NCBI RefSeq assembly: GCF_003635115.1
Contig: NZ_RBXJ01000001.1
Coordinates: 868,001 to 932,000 of the forward strand
Source of the DNA: Microbacterium sp. AG1240
GTDB taxonomy: Bacteria > Actinomycetota > Actinomycetes > Actinomycetales > Microbacteriaceae
Reading direction: 5' to 3'
Length of the DNA stretch: 64,000 nucleotides
Position 1 is the first letter of the stretch. Each line of letters starts with the position of its first letter. A program made the position numbers and the translations under genes. The notes beneath the pieces are model-generated. The model had not been told where the DNA came from, searched no databases, and worked only from the letters and a program-made list of their open reading frames with translations. Below are positions 1 through 10,877 of this stretch, piece by piece.

Positions 1-56
1 ATGTGACTGCATCGATCTCCGAACCCGGAGGTCATACCCCCGTTCTGGAGGACTTT

Positions 57-1175
57 GTGAACACGACGAAGAAGGCCGTTCTCAGCGGTCTCGCGATGGT
101 CGGTACCCTCGCGCTGCTGACCGCCTGTGGATCCGCGCCGGACGCCGCCGCACCCGCCGAGAGCGGCAGCGCCGCAACGGTGGTCGACGGGTTCAAGCCC
201 TGCATGGTCTCGGACGAGGGCGGATTCGACGACAAGTCGTTCAACCAGCTCGGCTTCGAGGGCCTGGAGCGCGCCGCGAACGAACTGGGCGTCGAGGTCA
301 CCAAGACCGAGTCCGCCTCGGCCTCGGACTACGCCTCGAACCTCGACGGTCTCGTCGCGGCCAACTGCACCTTCATCGTCTCGGTCGGCTTCAACCTGAG
401 CGCTCCGACGGTGGAGGCGGCTCTGGCCAACCCCGACATCGAGTTCGCGATCATCGACGACGCCGCAGACAACGACTTCGACGGCACCACCGACGCGCCG
501 AACATCAAGCCGCTGCTCTTCGACACCGCGCAGGCTGCCTTCCTCGGCGGCTACACCGCCGCTTCCTACACGCAGACCGGCAAGGTCGGCACCTTCGGCG
601 GAGCGAAGATCCCGCCGGTGACGATCTTCATGGACGGCTTCCAGAGCGGCGTCGAGTACTACAACTCGCAGAAGGGCACCGACGTCCAGGTCGTGGGCTG
701 GGACTCGGCCACGCAGGAGGGCCAGTTCACCAACGCGTTCGCCGCCAACGACGTCGCCAAGCAGCTCGCCCAGGGCATCATCGACCAGGACGTCGACGTG
801 CTGCTGCCCGTCGGCGGCCCGATCTACCAGTCGGCCGCGCAGGCCATCCGTGACTCGGGCGGCAACATCGCGCTGCTCGGCGTCGACGCGGACGTCTACG
901 AGACCGACCCGTCGGTCGCCGACCTGCTGCTGGTCTCGATCCTCAAGGGCATGGACGTCGCCGTCCACGAGGCCGCGATGGAGGCCGCCGCCGGCGGGTT
1001 CGACACCACCCCGTTCGTCGGCGTGCTGGACAACGACGGCGTGGGCATCTCGAGCTTCCACGACTTCGAGAACGAGGTCGCACTCGGCCTCTCCGACGAG
1101 CTGGAGACGATCCGTCAGGGCATCATCGACGGCACGATCGACGCCGAATCGGTGTCTTCGCCCGCCCAGGGCTGA
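57..1175 (+). CDS. BMP-family nucleoside-binding lipoprotein of an ABC importer
   Basis: Extracytoplasmic substrate-binding lipoprotein of the basic membrane protein (BmpA/Med) family, which delivers nucleosides to an ABC permease. The GTG at 57 has GGAGG five bases upstream (47-51), so it is preferred over the in-frame GTG at 3. This gives 372 residues: a basic N-terminus, a hydrophobic stretch and the lipobox LTAC with Cys24 as the lipidated residue. The mature part opens with the family block VSDEGGFDDKSFNQLGFEG. The ATPase, two permeases and three nucleoside-salvage enzymes follow in the same direction, so nucleoside import is the natural role; the exact ligand is inferred. A strong hairpin after the stop probably makes this gene more abundant than the transporter genes. 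Confidence 0.93.
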   Translation: MNTTKKAVLSGLAMVGTLALLTACGSAPDAAAPAESGSAATVVDGFKPCMVSDEGGFDDKSFNQLGFEGLERAANELGVEVTKTESASASDYASNLDGLVAANCTFIVSVGFNLSAPTVEAALANPDIEFAIIDDAADNDFDGTTDAPNIKPLLFDTAQAAFLGGYTAASYTQTGKVGTFGGAKIPPVTIFMDGFQSGVEYYNSQKGTDVQVVGWDSATQEGQFTNAFAANDVAKQLAQGIIDQDVDVLLPVGGPIYQSAAQAIRDSGGNIALLGVDADVYETDPSVADLLLVSILKGMDVAVHEAAMEAAAGGFDTTPFVGVLDNDGVGISSFHDFENEVALGLSDELETIRQGIIDGTIDAESVSSPAQG

Positions 1176-1181
1176 TCCCGC

Positions 1182-1223
1182 CACGACCACGGCCAGCCGG
1201 TGATCCGGCTGGCCGTGGTCGTG
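1182..1223 (+). terminator. 19-bp perfect hairpin after the binding-protein gene
   Basis: Arms at 1182-1200 and 1205-1223 are perfectly complementary over 19 bp around the loop TGAT. No T-run follows, the usual look of actinobacterial terminators. It lies between the binding protein and its ATPase, so it would attenuate transcription rather than end the locus. Confidence 0.75.
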
Positions 1224-1289
1224 CCCGGCCTCGCGCCACCCGCTTCCCTCGCCCGGGCCGCCGGCCTCCTGCCGCCCCGTCCTCTCGAT

Positions 1290-1301
1290 TAGATTGACGT
1301 C
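1290..1301 (+). promoter_or_regulatory. Leaderless-type promoter of the transporter ATPase gene
   Basis: TAGATT (1290-1295) is followed by exactly six bases and then the ATG at 1302, and no Shine-Dalgarno sequence is present. Transcription starting about 7 bases after the -10 would begin at the start codon. The -35 is not recognisable. Confidence 0.5.
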
Positions 1302-2812
<1,511 letters not shown>

Positions 2813-2816
<4 letters not shown>

Positions 2817-4093
2817 CCGACACCTCCTCCGAGCTTCCCGCGGCCACCGGACCGCTGGCGGGCCAGACGCCGTCCTCGCCCCCGGCGCCGCGGCAGAACG
2901 CCTTCGTCGCCGACCTCCTACGGGGCAACGTCGTCACCACGGTGCTGGCCATCGTGCTGTCGATGCTGATCGGCGGCCTGCTCGTGGCCCTGACCGATCA
3001 GAACGTGATCCGCACCGCCGGCTACTTCTTCGCCCGCCCCGGCGACATGCTCGGCGCCGTATGGGACGCCTTCGCGGGCACCTACTCCGCGCTCTTCCGC
3101 GGCGCGATCTACAACTACGACGCACCCGACTTCCTCCGGGCCATCAAACCGCTCACCGACACGCTGAACTTCGCCACGCCGCTGATCGCCGCCGGCCTCG
3201 GCGTCGGACTCGCGTTCCGCGTCGGTCTGTTCAACATCGGTGGCCGCGGTCAGCTGCTCATCGGTGCCGCGACGGCCGCGTTCGTCGCGTTCTCGGTCGA
3301 CGCGCCGCTGTGGATCCACCTGCCGCTGACCATCCTCGCCGGCCTTGCCGGAGGGGCCGTTTGGGGCGGCATCGTCGGTGTGCTCAAAGCCCGTACCGGT
3401 GCGCACGAGGTGATCCTCACGATCATGCTCAACTTCGTCGCCTTCTACTTCGTGTCGTGGCTGCTCTCGACACCGGGACTGCTCATGCGGCCGGGCGGAT
3501 CGCAGCCGATCTCCCAGGCCACCCCCGTCACGGCGCAGTTCCCGGCGATCTTCCCGGCGCCGCTCACGGTCAACTGGGGCTTCCTCGTCGCGATCCTGGC
3601 CACGGTCTTCGTCTGGTGGCTCATCGAGCGGTCCTCGCTCGGTTTCCGCATGCGGGCCGTGGGCGAGAACCCGCACGCGGCCCGTGCGTCGGGCGTGAAG
3701 GTCGGCCGCATCCTCATCTACGCGATGGCTCTCGCCGGTGCCCTCGCCGGACTCGCCGGCGTCAACCAGATCTCGGGCACGATCACGAGCGGTTTCGGTA
3801 ACGGCATCGACGCCGGTATCGGCTTCGACGCCATCACCGTGGCGTTGCTCGGCCGCAGCCGGGCGTGGGGCGTCTTCGCCGCGGGCATCCTGTTCGGCGC
3901 CCTGAAGGCGGGGAGCTTCACGATGCAGATCACGGAGAACATCCCGGTCGACATCGTGCTCGTCGTGCAGGCGCTGATCGTGCTGTTCATCGCCGCCCCG
4001 CCGCTCGTGCGGACGATCTTCTTCCTCCCGAAAGACCCCGCGACGCCCACCCGGCGAACGCGCCGCGCCGCACGGAAGGCGGTGTCGGCATGA
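2813..4093 (+). CDS. Nucleoside ABC transporter permease, first subunit
   Basis: Polytopic membrane protein of 426 residues of the BPD_transp_2 (RbsC/NupP-like) type, forming half of the transmembrane channel. After a Pro/Ala-rich cytoplasmic N-terminus (about 35 residues) come roughly ten hydrophobic segments, with the family block [18 protein letters not shown] in the centre. Its ATG overlaps the ATPase stop and its stop overlaps the next permease start, so the three proteins are translationally coupled. The C-terminus is basic and cytoplasmic. Confidence 0.92.
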
Positions 4094-5376
4094 GCGCCGC
4101 CACGGTCAAGGACAACGCCCCCGTCGACACGGGCCTCGAGATGTCGCGTCAGCGCAGCTGGAAGGGTTCGATCACGTTCGGCGTGGCGACGATCCTCCTC
4201 CTGCTGCTCGCGCTGCCCGCCGGACGCACCGGTGTCAGCACGTACCGCCTCGCCGACCGCGCGTCGTCGTGGACCGCGCCCGACATCCTCGTGCCCACCT
4301 GGCCGACGGTGCTGGTGTGCGCGCTCCTCCTCGCCCTCGCGACGGCGTACTCGGTCTGGGCGACGCTGCGCTACCGACGCCCGGGGCTGTGGCTGGCCAT
4401 CGTCGTCGCGCTGGTGGGCGTCTTCGGATTCCTCACCTGGTCGGCTGCGGACGGCCTCGTGCCCGTCACCGGTCTGCTCTTCGGTGCGATCTCGCTCTCG
4501 GTACCGCTCGTCTTCGGAGCGCTCGGCGGCGTGATCGGCGAGCGGGTGGGCGTGGTCAACGTCGCGATCGAGGCCCAGTTCCTCCTCGCGGCCTTCACGA
4601 GTGCGCTGGTCGGCACGATCACCGGAAGCTACGTGCTGGGTCTGATCGCGGCCATCTTCGCCGGTGCCCTCGTCGGAGCCGTCCTCGGTCTGTTCGCCAT
4701 CCGCTATCTCGTCGACCAGGTGATCGTCGGAGTCGTGCTGAACGTGCTCATCACGGGCCTCACGAGCTTCCTCCACGGCGCGATCATGGTGCCCAACGGC
4801 GCCACCCTGAACAGCCCGCCGCGCTTCCCGCGCTGGGCCATCCCCGGGCTCAGCGAGATCCCGGTGCTCGGTCCCGTGCTGTTCAACCAGACTCTCATCG
4901 TCTACCTCATGTACATCGCGGTCCCCGCCGTCGCATGGGGGCTCTACAAGACGCGCTGGGGCCTGCGCCTGCGCGCCGTGGGCGAGCACCCCCAGGCCGC
5001 CGACACCGTCGGTATCAAGGTCAACCCGACCCGCTTCTGGAACCTGCTGCTGGCCGGAGGCATCGCGGGCATCGGCGGCGCGTACTTCACCCTCGGCGCC
5101 GTCGGCAGCTTCGACAAGGAGATGACCAACGGTCTCGGGTTCATCGCCCTCGCCGCGGTGATCTTCGGCGGGTGGGATCCGGTGCGCGCGACGCTCGCGG
5201 CGCTGCTGTTCGGGTTCGCCACCAACCTCCAGACCCTGCTCGGCAACCTCGGGTCGCCTATCCCGGGCGACTTCCTGGCGATGCTGCCCTACCTGGTGAC
5301 CATCTTCGCGGTGGTGGGCCTGGCGGGCCGTGTCCGGGGTCCGGCCGCCGCCGGCAAGCCCTACATCAAGGGCTGA
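4090..5376 (+). CDS. Nucleoside ABC transporter permease, second subunit
   Basis: Second channel subunit, 428 residues from the ATG at 4090, which overlaps the preceding TGA (ATGA). The reading frame stays open upstream to 3865, but that part lies in another frame of the first permease and looks non-coding. The central block GERVGVVNVAIEAQFLLAA and the later LRLRAVGEHPQAADTVGI match this permease family. It pairs with the first permease as a heterodimer. A 66-base gap and a fresh ribosome-binding site separate it from cdd. Confidence 0.92.
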   Translation: MSAATVKDNAPVDTGLEMSRQRSWKGSITFGVATILLLLLALPAGRTGVSTYRLADRASSWTAPDILVPTWPTVLVCALLLALATAYSVWATLRYRRPGLWLAIVVALVGVFGFLTWSAADGLVPVTGLLFGAISLSVPLVFGALGGVIGERVGVVNVAIEAQFLLAAFTSALVGTITGSYVLGLIAAIFAGALVGAVLGLFAIRYLVDQVIVGVVLNVLITGLTSFLHGAIMVPNGATLNSPPRFPRWAIPGLSEIPVLGPVLFNQTLIVYLMYIAVPAVAWGLYKTRWGLRLRAVGEHPQAADTVGIKVNPTRFWNLLLAGGIAGIGGAYFTLGAVGSFDKEMTNGLGFIALAAVIFGGWDPVRATLAALLFGFATNLQTLLGNLGSPIPGDFLAMLPYLVTIFAVVGLAGRVRGPAAAGKPYIKG

Positions 5377-5442
5377 CCTGACCTCGCCGCGGCATCCGAT
5401 CAACGGCGTGCCGAAGCATCCGACTCACGACAAGAAGGACAG

Positions 5443-5844
5443 ATGACCGACATCGATTGGGACGAGCTGCGCACTGTGGCCACCGATGCCATGCACCACG
5501 CGTACGCGCCGTACTCCCGCTTCAAGGTGGGGGCCGCGGCCCTCGTCAGCGACGGGCGCATCGTGTCGGGGTGCAACGTCGAGAACGCCTCCTACGGTGT
5601 GACCCTCTGCGCCGAGTGCGGACTCGTGAGCGAGCTGCACCGCTCCGGCGGCGGCCAGTTGGTCGCCTTCGTGTGCGTCGACGGCGACGGGCGCACGCTC
5701 ATGCCGTGCGGCCGGTGCCGGCAGCTGCTCTTCGAGCACGCCATCCCGGGCATGCTGCTCGAGACCGTGTCGGGGATCCGCACGATCGACGAGGTGCTGC
5801 CCGATGCCTTCGGCCCGCGCGACCTCGAGGAGGCGGCCCGATGA
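5443..5844 (+). CDS. cdd: Cytidine deaminase
   Basis: Deaminates cytidine and deoxycytidine to uridine and deoxyuridine in pyrimidine salvage. The 133-residue length is that of the small homotetrameric enzymes. The zinc site is complete: Cys56 and catalytic Glu58 in CAE, then Cys89 and Cys92 in PCGRC. A purine-rich site (AAGGAC) precedes the ATG. The stop overlaps the thymidine phosphorylase start by 4 bases. The order cdd-deoA-add matches M. tuberculosis Rv3315c-Rv3313c. Confidence 0.96.
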   Translation: MTDIDWDELRTVATDAMHHAYAPYSRFKVGAAALVSDGRIVSGCNVENASYGVTLCAECGLVSELHRSGGGQLVAFVCVDGDGRTLMPCGRCRQLLFEHAIPGMLLETVSGIRTIDEVLPDAFGPRDLEEAAR

Positions 5845-7142
5845 GCGCGGAGTCGGAGGTGCACCCCCACGACGCCGTCGACATCATCCGCGCCAAGCGC
5901 GACGGCCAGGCCGTGCCCGAGCCCGCGCTGCGCTGGATGATCGAGCACTACACGAAGGGCTACGTCTCCGACGCGCAGATGTCGTCGTTCGCGATGGCCG
6001 TGCTCCTCAACGGCATGTCGCGCGACGAGATCCGGGTCATGACCGACGCCATGATCGCCTCGGGCGAGCGCATGGAGTTCTCCTCCCTCGGCAAGCGCAC
6101 CGTCGACAAGCACTCGACCGGGGGAGTGGGCGACAAGATCACCCTTCCGCTGGCGCCGCTGGTCGCCGCGTTCGGCGTCGCCGTGCCGCAGCTGTCGGGT
6201 CGCGGCCTCGGACACACCGGGGGCACGCTCGACAAGCTCGAGTCGATCCCCGGGTGGCGCGCGGCCCTGTCGAACGACGAGATGCTCGCGCAGCTGCGCG
6301 ACGTCGGCGCCGTCATCTGCGCGGCCGGTTCGGGCCTCGCCCCGGCCGACAAGAAGCTCTACGCCCTGCGCGACGTCACGGGCACGGTCGAGGCGATCCC
6401 GCTGATCGCGTCGAGCATCATGTCGAAGAAGATCGCCGAGGGCACGGACGCGCTCGTGCTCGACGTGAAGTTCGGCTCCGGCGCCTTCATGCAGGACATC
6501 GACCGGGCGCGTGAGCTGGCCCGCACCATGGTGGCTCTGGGCACCGACTCGGGCGTGTCGACCACGGCGCTCCTCACCGACATGAACACGCCCCTGGGCC
6601 GTGCGATCGGCAACGCCAACGAGGTGCGCGAGTCGGTCGAGGTGCTCGCCGGCGGCGGACCGGCCGACGTCGTCGAGCTCACCCTCGCCCTCGCCCGCGA
6701 GATGCTGGCCCTCGCGGGGCACCCCGATGCCGACGTCGAGGCGGCGCTGTCCGACGGCCGCGCGATGGACGCCTGGCGCGCGATGATCATCGCGCAGGAC
6801 GGCGATCCGGATGCGGCGCTCCCCACGCCCCGCGAGACGCACGTCGTCACCGCCGAGCGCGCCGGCATCGTGCAGCGCGTGGACGCGCTGCCCTTCGGCG
6901 TCGCCGCCTGGCGGCTGGGTGCCGGGCGCGCCCGAGCCATCGACCCCGTCATCCACGCTGCGGGCATCGACCTGCACGTCAAGCCCGGCGATCGGGTGAC
7001 GGCTGGTCAACCGCTGTTCACCCTGTCGGCCGATGATGAGAAGCGGTTCGGCCGCGCTCTCGAGGCCGTCGCGGGAGCATGGGAGATCGCCGACTCGGCG
7101 GTCGACGTGCTGCCACTGGTCCGTGAGCGCATCACGGCCTGA
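5841..7142 (+). CDS. deoA: Thymidine phosphorylase
   Basis: Cleaves thymidine/deoxyuridine with phosphate to the base and deoxyribose-1-phosphate. From the ATG at 5841, which overlaps the cdd stop, the protein has 433 residues, normal for the family; the upstream open frame is the antisense-rich frame of cdd and is left out. Visible signatures are the glycine-rich phosphate-binding KHSTGGVGDKITLP, the SGRGLGHTGGTLDKLESIPG block, and the C-terminal PYNP domain ending near VLPLVRERI. It acts directly downstream of the deaminase encoded before it. Confidence 0.95.
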   Translation: MSAESEVHPHDAVDIIRAKRDGQAVPEPALRWMIEHYTKGYVSDAQMSSFAMAVLLNGMSRDEIRVMTDAMIASGERMEFSSLGKRTVDKHSTGGVGDKITLPLAPLVAAFGVAVPQLSGRGLGHTGGTLDKLESIPGWRAALSNDEMLAQLRDVGAVICAAGSGLAPADKKLYALRDVTGTVEAIPLIASSIMSKKIAEGTDALVLDVKFGSGAFMQDIDRARELARTMVALGTDSGVSTTALLTDMNTPLGRAIGNANEVRESVEVLAGGGPADVVELTLALAREMLALAGHPDADVEAALSDGRAMDAWRAMIIAQDGDPDAALPTPRETHVVTAERAGIVQRVDALPFGVAAWRLGAGRARAIDPVIHAAGIDLHVKPGDRVTAGQPLFTLSADDEKRFGRALEAVAGAWEIADSAVDVLPLVRERITA

Positions 7143-7167
7143 CCGAACCCGCGCACAGGAGGAAGCC

Positions 7168-8283
7168 ATGTCGATCGATCAGCACGGAGACGCCCGCCTC
7201 GAGGGGATGTCGCTCCGCGGCCTGCCCAAGGTGTCGTTGCACGACCATCTCGATGGAGGGGTGCGCCCCGACACCATCGCCGAGCTCGCCGATGCGGCAG
7301 GTGTCGATCTCCCCGTCGACGACGGAGACGACCTCGCCGACTGGTTCGCCGAGAAGGGGGACTCGGGGTCGCTCGTGGAGTACCTCAAGACCTTCGACCT
7401 CACGACCGGCGTCATGCAGACGCGCGAGAACCTGACGCGCGTCGCACGCGAGTTCGTCGAAGACCTCGCCGCCGACGGCGTGATCTACGGCGAGGTCCGC
7501 TGGGCTCCCGAGCAGCACCTCGCCGGCGGGCTCTCGCTCGACGACGTCGTCGACGCCGTGCAGGAGGGGATCGAGGAGGGCGAGGATGCCGCGGAGGCAG
7601 CGGGTCGCGACATCCGCGTCGGCCAGCTGATCTCGGGCATGCGCCACACCCAACGCGTCCGTGAGCTCGCCGAGCTCGCCGTGTCGTGGCGAGGGCGCGG
7701 AGTGGTCGGGTTCGACATCGCCGGCCCCGAGGACGGGTACCTCCCCGCCCTGCACCGCGACGCCTTCGACTACCTCGCGCGGGAGTTCTTCCCGACGACG
7801 GTGCACGCCGGAGAGGCGGCCGGGCTCGACAGCATCCGTTCCGCCCTTCTCGACGGCCGTGCGCTGCGTCTGGGCCACGGTGTGCGGCTCGCATCCGACC
7901 TGAACGTCATCGAGCGCTCGGGCGAGGAGGTCATGGTGCAGTTCGGCGATCTCGCCCGCTGGGTGCGCGACCGCGAGATCACCCTGGAGCTCTCCCCGTC
8001 GTCGAACCTGCAGACCGGTGCGATCGAGGCGTGGGGCACCGCGATCGAGGACCACCCGTTCGATCTGCTCTACCAGCTCGGCTTCTCGGTCACGGTGAAC
8101 GTCGACAACCGCACGATGAGCCGCACGAGCCTGACGCGCGAGCTCTCCCTGCTCGTCGACGCCTTCGGCTACGACCTCGGCGACCTCGAGGCTTTCCAGC
8201 TCAACGCCGCCGCGGGTGCCTTCCTGCCGGTCGAGGAGCGCGAGGAGCTCATCGAACTCATCGCCGCCGGCTTCGGCGCCTGA
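7168..8283 (+). CDS. add: Adenosine deaminase
   Basis: Hydrolytic deamination of (deoxy)adenosine to (deoxy)inosine, which feeds the purine nucleoside phosphorylase encoded at 19.4 kb. The ATG at 7168 sits behind AGGAGGA, giving 371 residues; the open frame upstream to 7033 is not used. Metal ligands His25 and His27 are in SLHDHLDGG, the TVHAGEAAG block carries the next His and the catalytic Glu, and VNVDNRTMSRTSLTREL holds the late Asp. Last gene of the nucleoside run; a nested hairpin follows. Confidence 0.94.
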   Translation: MSIDQHGDARLEGMSLRGLPKVSLHDHLDGGVRPDTIAELADAAGVDLPVDDGDDLADWFAEKGDSGSLVEYLKTFDLTTGVMQTRENLTRVAREFVEDLAADGVIYGEVRWAPEQHLAGGLSLDDVVDAVQEGIEEGEDAAEAAGRDIRVGQLISGMRHTQRVRELAELAVSWRGRGVVGFDIAGPEDGYLPALHRDAFDYLAREFFPTTVHAGEAAGLDSIRSALLDGRALRLGHGVRLASDLNVIERSGEEVMVQFGDLARWVRDREITLELSPSSNLQTGAIEAWGTAIEDHPFDLLYQLGFSVTVNVDNRTMSRTSLTRELSLLVDAFGYDLGDLEAFQLNAAAGAFLPVEEREELIELIAAGFGA

Positions 8284-8300
8284 CCTCCGCCCCGGCTGCT

Positions 8301-8377
8301 GACCGCGAGACCGCTTCTGCGCACCGAGACCCCGACATTCTGACGGGGTCTCGCCGCGCGGATCGGGTCTCGCGGTC
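8301..8377. terminator. Nested bidirectional hairpin between convergent genes
   Basis: An inner perfect 10-bp stem (8325-8334 with 8344-8353) sits within an outer perfect 12-bp stem (8301-8312 with 8366-8377). It lies between the stops of the convergent add and hydrolase genes and is symmetrical, so it can terminate both transcripts. Confidence 0.7.
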
Positions 8378-8392
8378 TTGCGTGGGCTCCGG

Positions 8393-9181
8393 TCAGGGGA
8401 GCGCGGCGAGGAACGGGGCGATCGCGTCGGTCAGGGCGGCGGTCATGTCGGCGTCGGAGATCGTCGGGGTGCCGTCGCCGGCCTGCGGACCGTAGTCGCC
8501 GAACGAGGCGTGGGAGGCGCCGGCGATCTCGACGAACCGGGCATCGGCGGGCAGATCGCCCCTCGCGTCGGCGATCTTCTGCGGGGTGGAGAGACCGTCG
8601 TCGGAGCCCGCGAGGCTCAGCACGGGAAGACCGGAACCGCTGAGGTCGTTGGCGCAGTACGAGGCGAACAGCACGAGCGCGTCGGCGTCGGAGGCGAGCT
8701 GGCACGCCCGGACGCCTCCGAGCGAGTGCCCGCCCACCGCCCACGCCTCGACGTCGGGGGCGAGCGAGGTGAAGGCGTCGAGCGGGCGCGGGTCGAAGAA
8801 CGCGAGGTTCAACCACGGCCGGGTGATGACGACGGTCACGCCGTCGTCGACGACCAGCCGGGAGAGCTTCGCCGCATACGCCCACGGGTCGACCTTCGCG
8901 CCCGGGATGAAGACGAGCCCGACATCGCTGCCGCCGCCGGCGGGCGCGAGCACGATGCCCGCGCCGTCGTCGGCGACCGTGATCGCGGGATCGCTCGTGA
9001 CCGCGTCGAGCGGACCGGCCTCGGCGGCCATGACGCCGACCTGGCTCCAGACGACGACGCCGATGATCAGCGCCACGACGAGGCCGCCGATGATGCCAAG
9101 GGTCCAGCGCAGTGCCCGGAACCGACGACGCCGGCGCGGGGGAGTGCCCCCGGCCGGCGTCGCGTCGTGCGGATCGGTCAC
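8393..9181 (-). CDS. Membrane-anchored alpha/beta hydrolase
   Basis: A 262-residue protein with an Arg-rich N-terminus, one transmembrane helix at about residues 24-46 and an extracytoplasmic alpha/beta-hydrolase domain. Triad candidates are the Ser of GGHSLGGVRA, the Asp of LAGSDDGLS and the His of AGASHASFGDYG. It starts with GTG one base after the mtlD stop, so it is the last gene of the mannitol operon by position, though its substrate is unknown and mannitol metabolism does not obviously need it. It resembles the PF12695-type hydrolases common in Microbacteriaceae. Confidence 0.8.
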   Translation of the reverse strand: MTDPHDATPAGGTPPRRRRRFRALRWTLGIIGGLVVALIIGVVVWSQVGVMAAEAGPLDAVTSDPAITVADDGAGIVLAPAGGGSDVGLVFIPGAKVDPWAYAAKLSRLVVDDGVTVVITRPWLNLAFFDPRPLDAFTSLAPDVEAWAVGGHSLGGVRACQLASDADALVLFASYCANDLSGSGLPVLSLAGSDDGLSTPQKIADARGDLPADARFVEIAGASHASFGDYGPQAGDGTPTISDADMTAALTDAIAPFLAALP

Positions 9182-9182
9182 G

Positions 9183-10337
9183 TCAGGCTGCCAGCTCCGC
9201 CTGCCGCGCGGCGACCTGCGCCTCGATGCGGGCGAAGAGCGGATGCTGCGCGTCGAGGCCCGTCACCGACGCCGTGAACTCCGCGGCCGACTGCTCACGC
9301 AGCATCCGCTGGAGATCGACGGCCTGTGCGTCCTCCTGATCGGAGAACTTCAGAGCCGCGGCGATCGCGGCGACGAGGGCATCGACGGGGAGGCCGCGGT
9401 CGACGGCCTCGGCGGCCGGGCCGACGAAGCGCTCGTGTCGCGAGAGCTTGCGCAGCGGCTGCCGCCCGACGCGCCACACCGTGTCGGGGAGCGCGGGGTT
9501 GCGGAACCGCTGCAGGATCGTCGCGCGGTACTCGTGCTGCGTCGCGGCGTCGAGCTCGTGCTTCACGATGAGCAGCTCGGAGGTCTCGCGCAGCGCGCTC
9601 TCGACCTTCTCGGCGATCGCCGGGTCGGCGAGGGCGTCGGAGATGCGCTCGATCCCCGCTTCGGCGCCGAAATACGCCGTGGTGGCGTGCCCGGTGTTGA
9701 CCGTGAAGAGCTTGCGCTCGATGTACGGCGTCAGGTCATCGACGAAGTGCGCCCCCGGGATGCGGGGAGGGTTGTCGCCGAACGGCGCTCGCTCGATGGC
9801 CCACTCGAAGAACGGCTCGACCGTCACGTCGATGCCGTCGCCCGGAGACTGGGCGGGCACGATCCGGTCGACGGCCGTGTTGGCGAAGACGGCGCGGGCG
9901 GAGACGGCGTCCCACGCATCTCCCGCGGCGTTCGCCATCTCTTCGCGGAGGGTGTCGGTCGCGCCGATCGCGTTCTCGCACGCCATGATCTGCAGCGGCG
10001 GCGACGCGGGGTCGCGAAGGCCCAGGCCCGCCACGATGTGCGGCGCGACGAACTTCAGGATCGTCGGGCCGACGGCCGTGGTGACCACGTTCGCCCCGGC
10101 GATCTCGTCGACGAGCGCCGCAGCGTCGGTGGCGCTGTTGATCGCGCGGAAGCCGGTGACGACGGTGTCGACGCCGCCCTCGCCGACCTCGTGCACCGTG
10201 TACTCGGACGCATCGTTGATCGCATCGACCAGGGACGCCGCGACGTCGGAGAACACGAGGTCGTAACCGCCCTGGTGCAGGAGCACGCCGACGAAGCCAC
10301 GGCCGATGTTGCCCGCGCCGAAGTGGACGGCCTTCAT
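9183..10337 (-). CDS. mtlD: Mannitol-1-phosphate 5-dehydrogenase
   Basis: Oxidises mannitol-1-phosphate, made by the PTS during uptake, to fructose-6-phosphate with NAD+. The 384-residue protein starts with the family's Rossmann motif MKAVHFGAGNIGRGFVG and has the central block ERKLFTVNTGHATTAYFG, with the KxxxxNxxHxxxA-like arrangement of long-chain mannitol dehydrogenases. Its ATG overlaps the mtlF stop (ATGA), so EIIA and the dehydrogenase are made together. Confidence 0.96.
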   Translation of the reverse strand: MKAVHFGAGNIGRGFVGVLLHQGGYDLVFSDVAASLVDAINDASEYTVHEVGEGGVDTVVTGFRAINSATDAAALVDEIAGANVVTTAVGPTILKFVAPHIVAGLGLRDPASPPLQIMACENAIGATDTLREEMANAAGDAWDAVSARAVFANTAVDRIVPAQSPGDGIDVTVEPFFEWAIERAPFGDNPPRIPGAHFVDDLTPYIERKLFTVNTGHATTAYFGAEAGIERISDALADPAIAEKVESALRETSELLIVKHELDAATQHEYRATILQRFRNPALPDTVWRVGRQPLRKLSRHERFVGPAAEAVDRGLPVDALVAAIAAALKFSDQEDAQAVDLQRMLREQSAAEFTASVTGLDAQHPLFARIEAQVAARQAELAA

Positions 10338-10774
10338 GCGTCGTTGACCGCGGCGAGGGCCTGGTAGAGCGCCTCGGGGGCGTCGGCCTGCTTCAGGCGG
10401 GCGACCTCGTCCTCGTCGGAGAAGAGGATCGCGATCTGCGAGAGGATCTCGAGGTGCTCGTCGCCCTTGCCGGCGATGCCGATGACGAAGGTCACCGGCT
10501 CCCCGCCCCAGTCGACGCCGCCGTCGTACCGGACCACCGAGAGCGCGGAGTCGAGGATGGCGTCCTTCGTCTCGTTGGTGCCGTGGGGGATGGCGAGCTC
10601 GTTGCCCATGTAGGTCGAGACGGTCTCCTCGCGCTGCTGCATCGCGTCGAAGTACTCCGACGTCACGGCGCCGGCCGATTCGAGGATGTCGGCGGCCTCC
10701 TTCATCGCCTCTTCACGGGTCGCACTGCCGCTGTGGATGCGCACCTGGCCGATGCTGAGAACGTCGCGTGGCAT
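10334..10774 (-). CDS. mtlF: PTS mannitol-specific EIIA component
   Basis: Cytoplasmic phosphocarrier of 146 residues that passes phosphate from HPr to the EIIB domain of MtlA. The active-site histidine is His64 in ELAIPHGTNE. It is a separate protein here, as in Gram-positive bacteria, not fused to EIICB as in E. coli. It lies 103 bases downstream of mtlA, with a strong hairpin in that gap, and overlaps mtlD by 4 bases. Confidence 0.95.
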   Translation of the reverse strand: MPRDVLSIGQVRIHSGSATREEAMKEAADILESAGAVTSEYFDAMQQREETVSTYMGNELAIPHGTNETKDAILDSALSVVRYDGGVDWGGEPVTFVIGIAGKGDEHLEILSQIAILFSDEDEVARLKQADAPEALYQALAAVNDA

Positions 10775-10828
10775 GTCGTTCGCCTTTCGTTTCGAGGGGT
10801 CGGATGCCGAAGCATCCGTGGGTGAAAG

Positions 10829-10866
10829 CCTACGAGGCCGGGGCTTCGCGCGCCCGGCCTCGTAGG
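10829..10866 (-). terminator. Intercistronic 14-bp hairpin between mtlA and mtlF
   Basis: Arms 10829-10842 and 10853-10866 pair perfectly over 14 bp with a 10-base loop. It starts 11 bases after the mtlA stop on the coding strand and no run of T follows immediately. It may attenuate read-through into mtlF-mtlD or protect the upstream mRNA's 3' end. A second small hairpin (10801-10818, 7-bp stem, loop CGAA) lies just upstream of mtlF. Confidence 0.6.
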
Positions 10867-10877
10867 AGTGATCTTTC

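Noticed and set aside
3718-5403. A 561-codon minus-strand frame opposite the permeases.
   Set aside because: Composition is Asp/Glu/Arg/His-rich, as expected for the antisense of a high-GC membrane protein gene.
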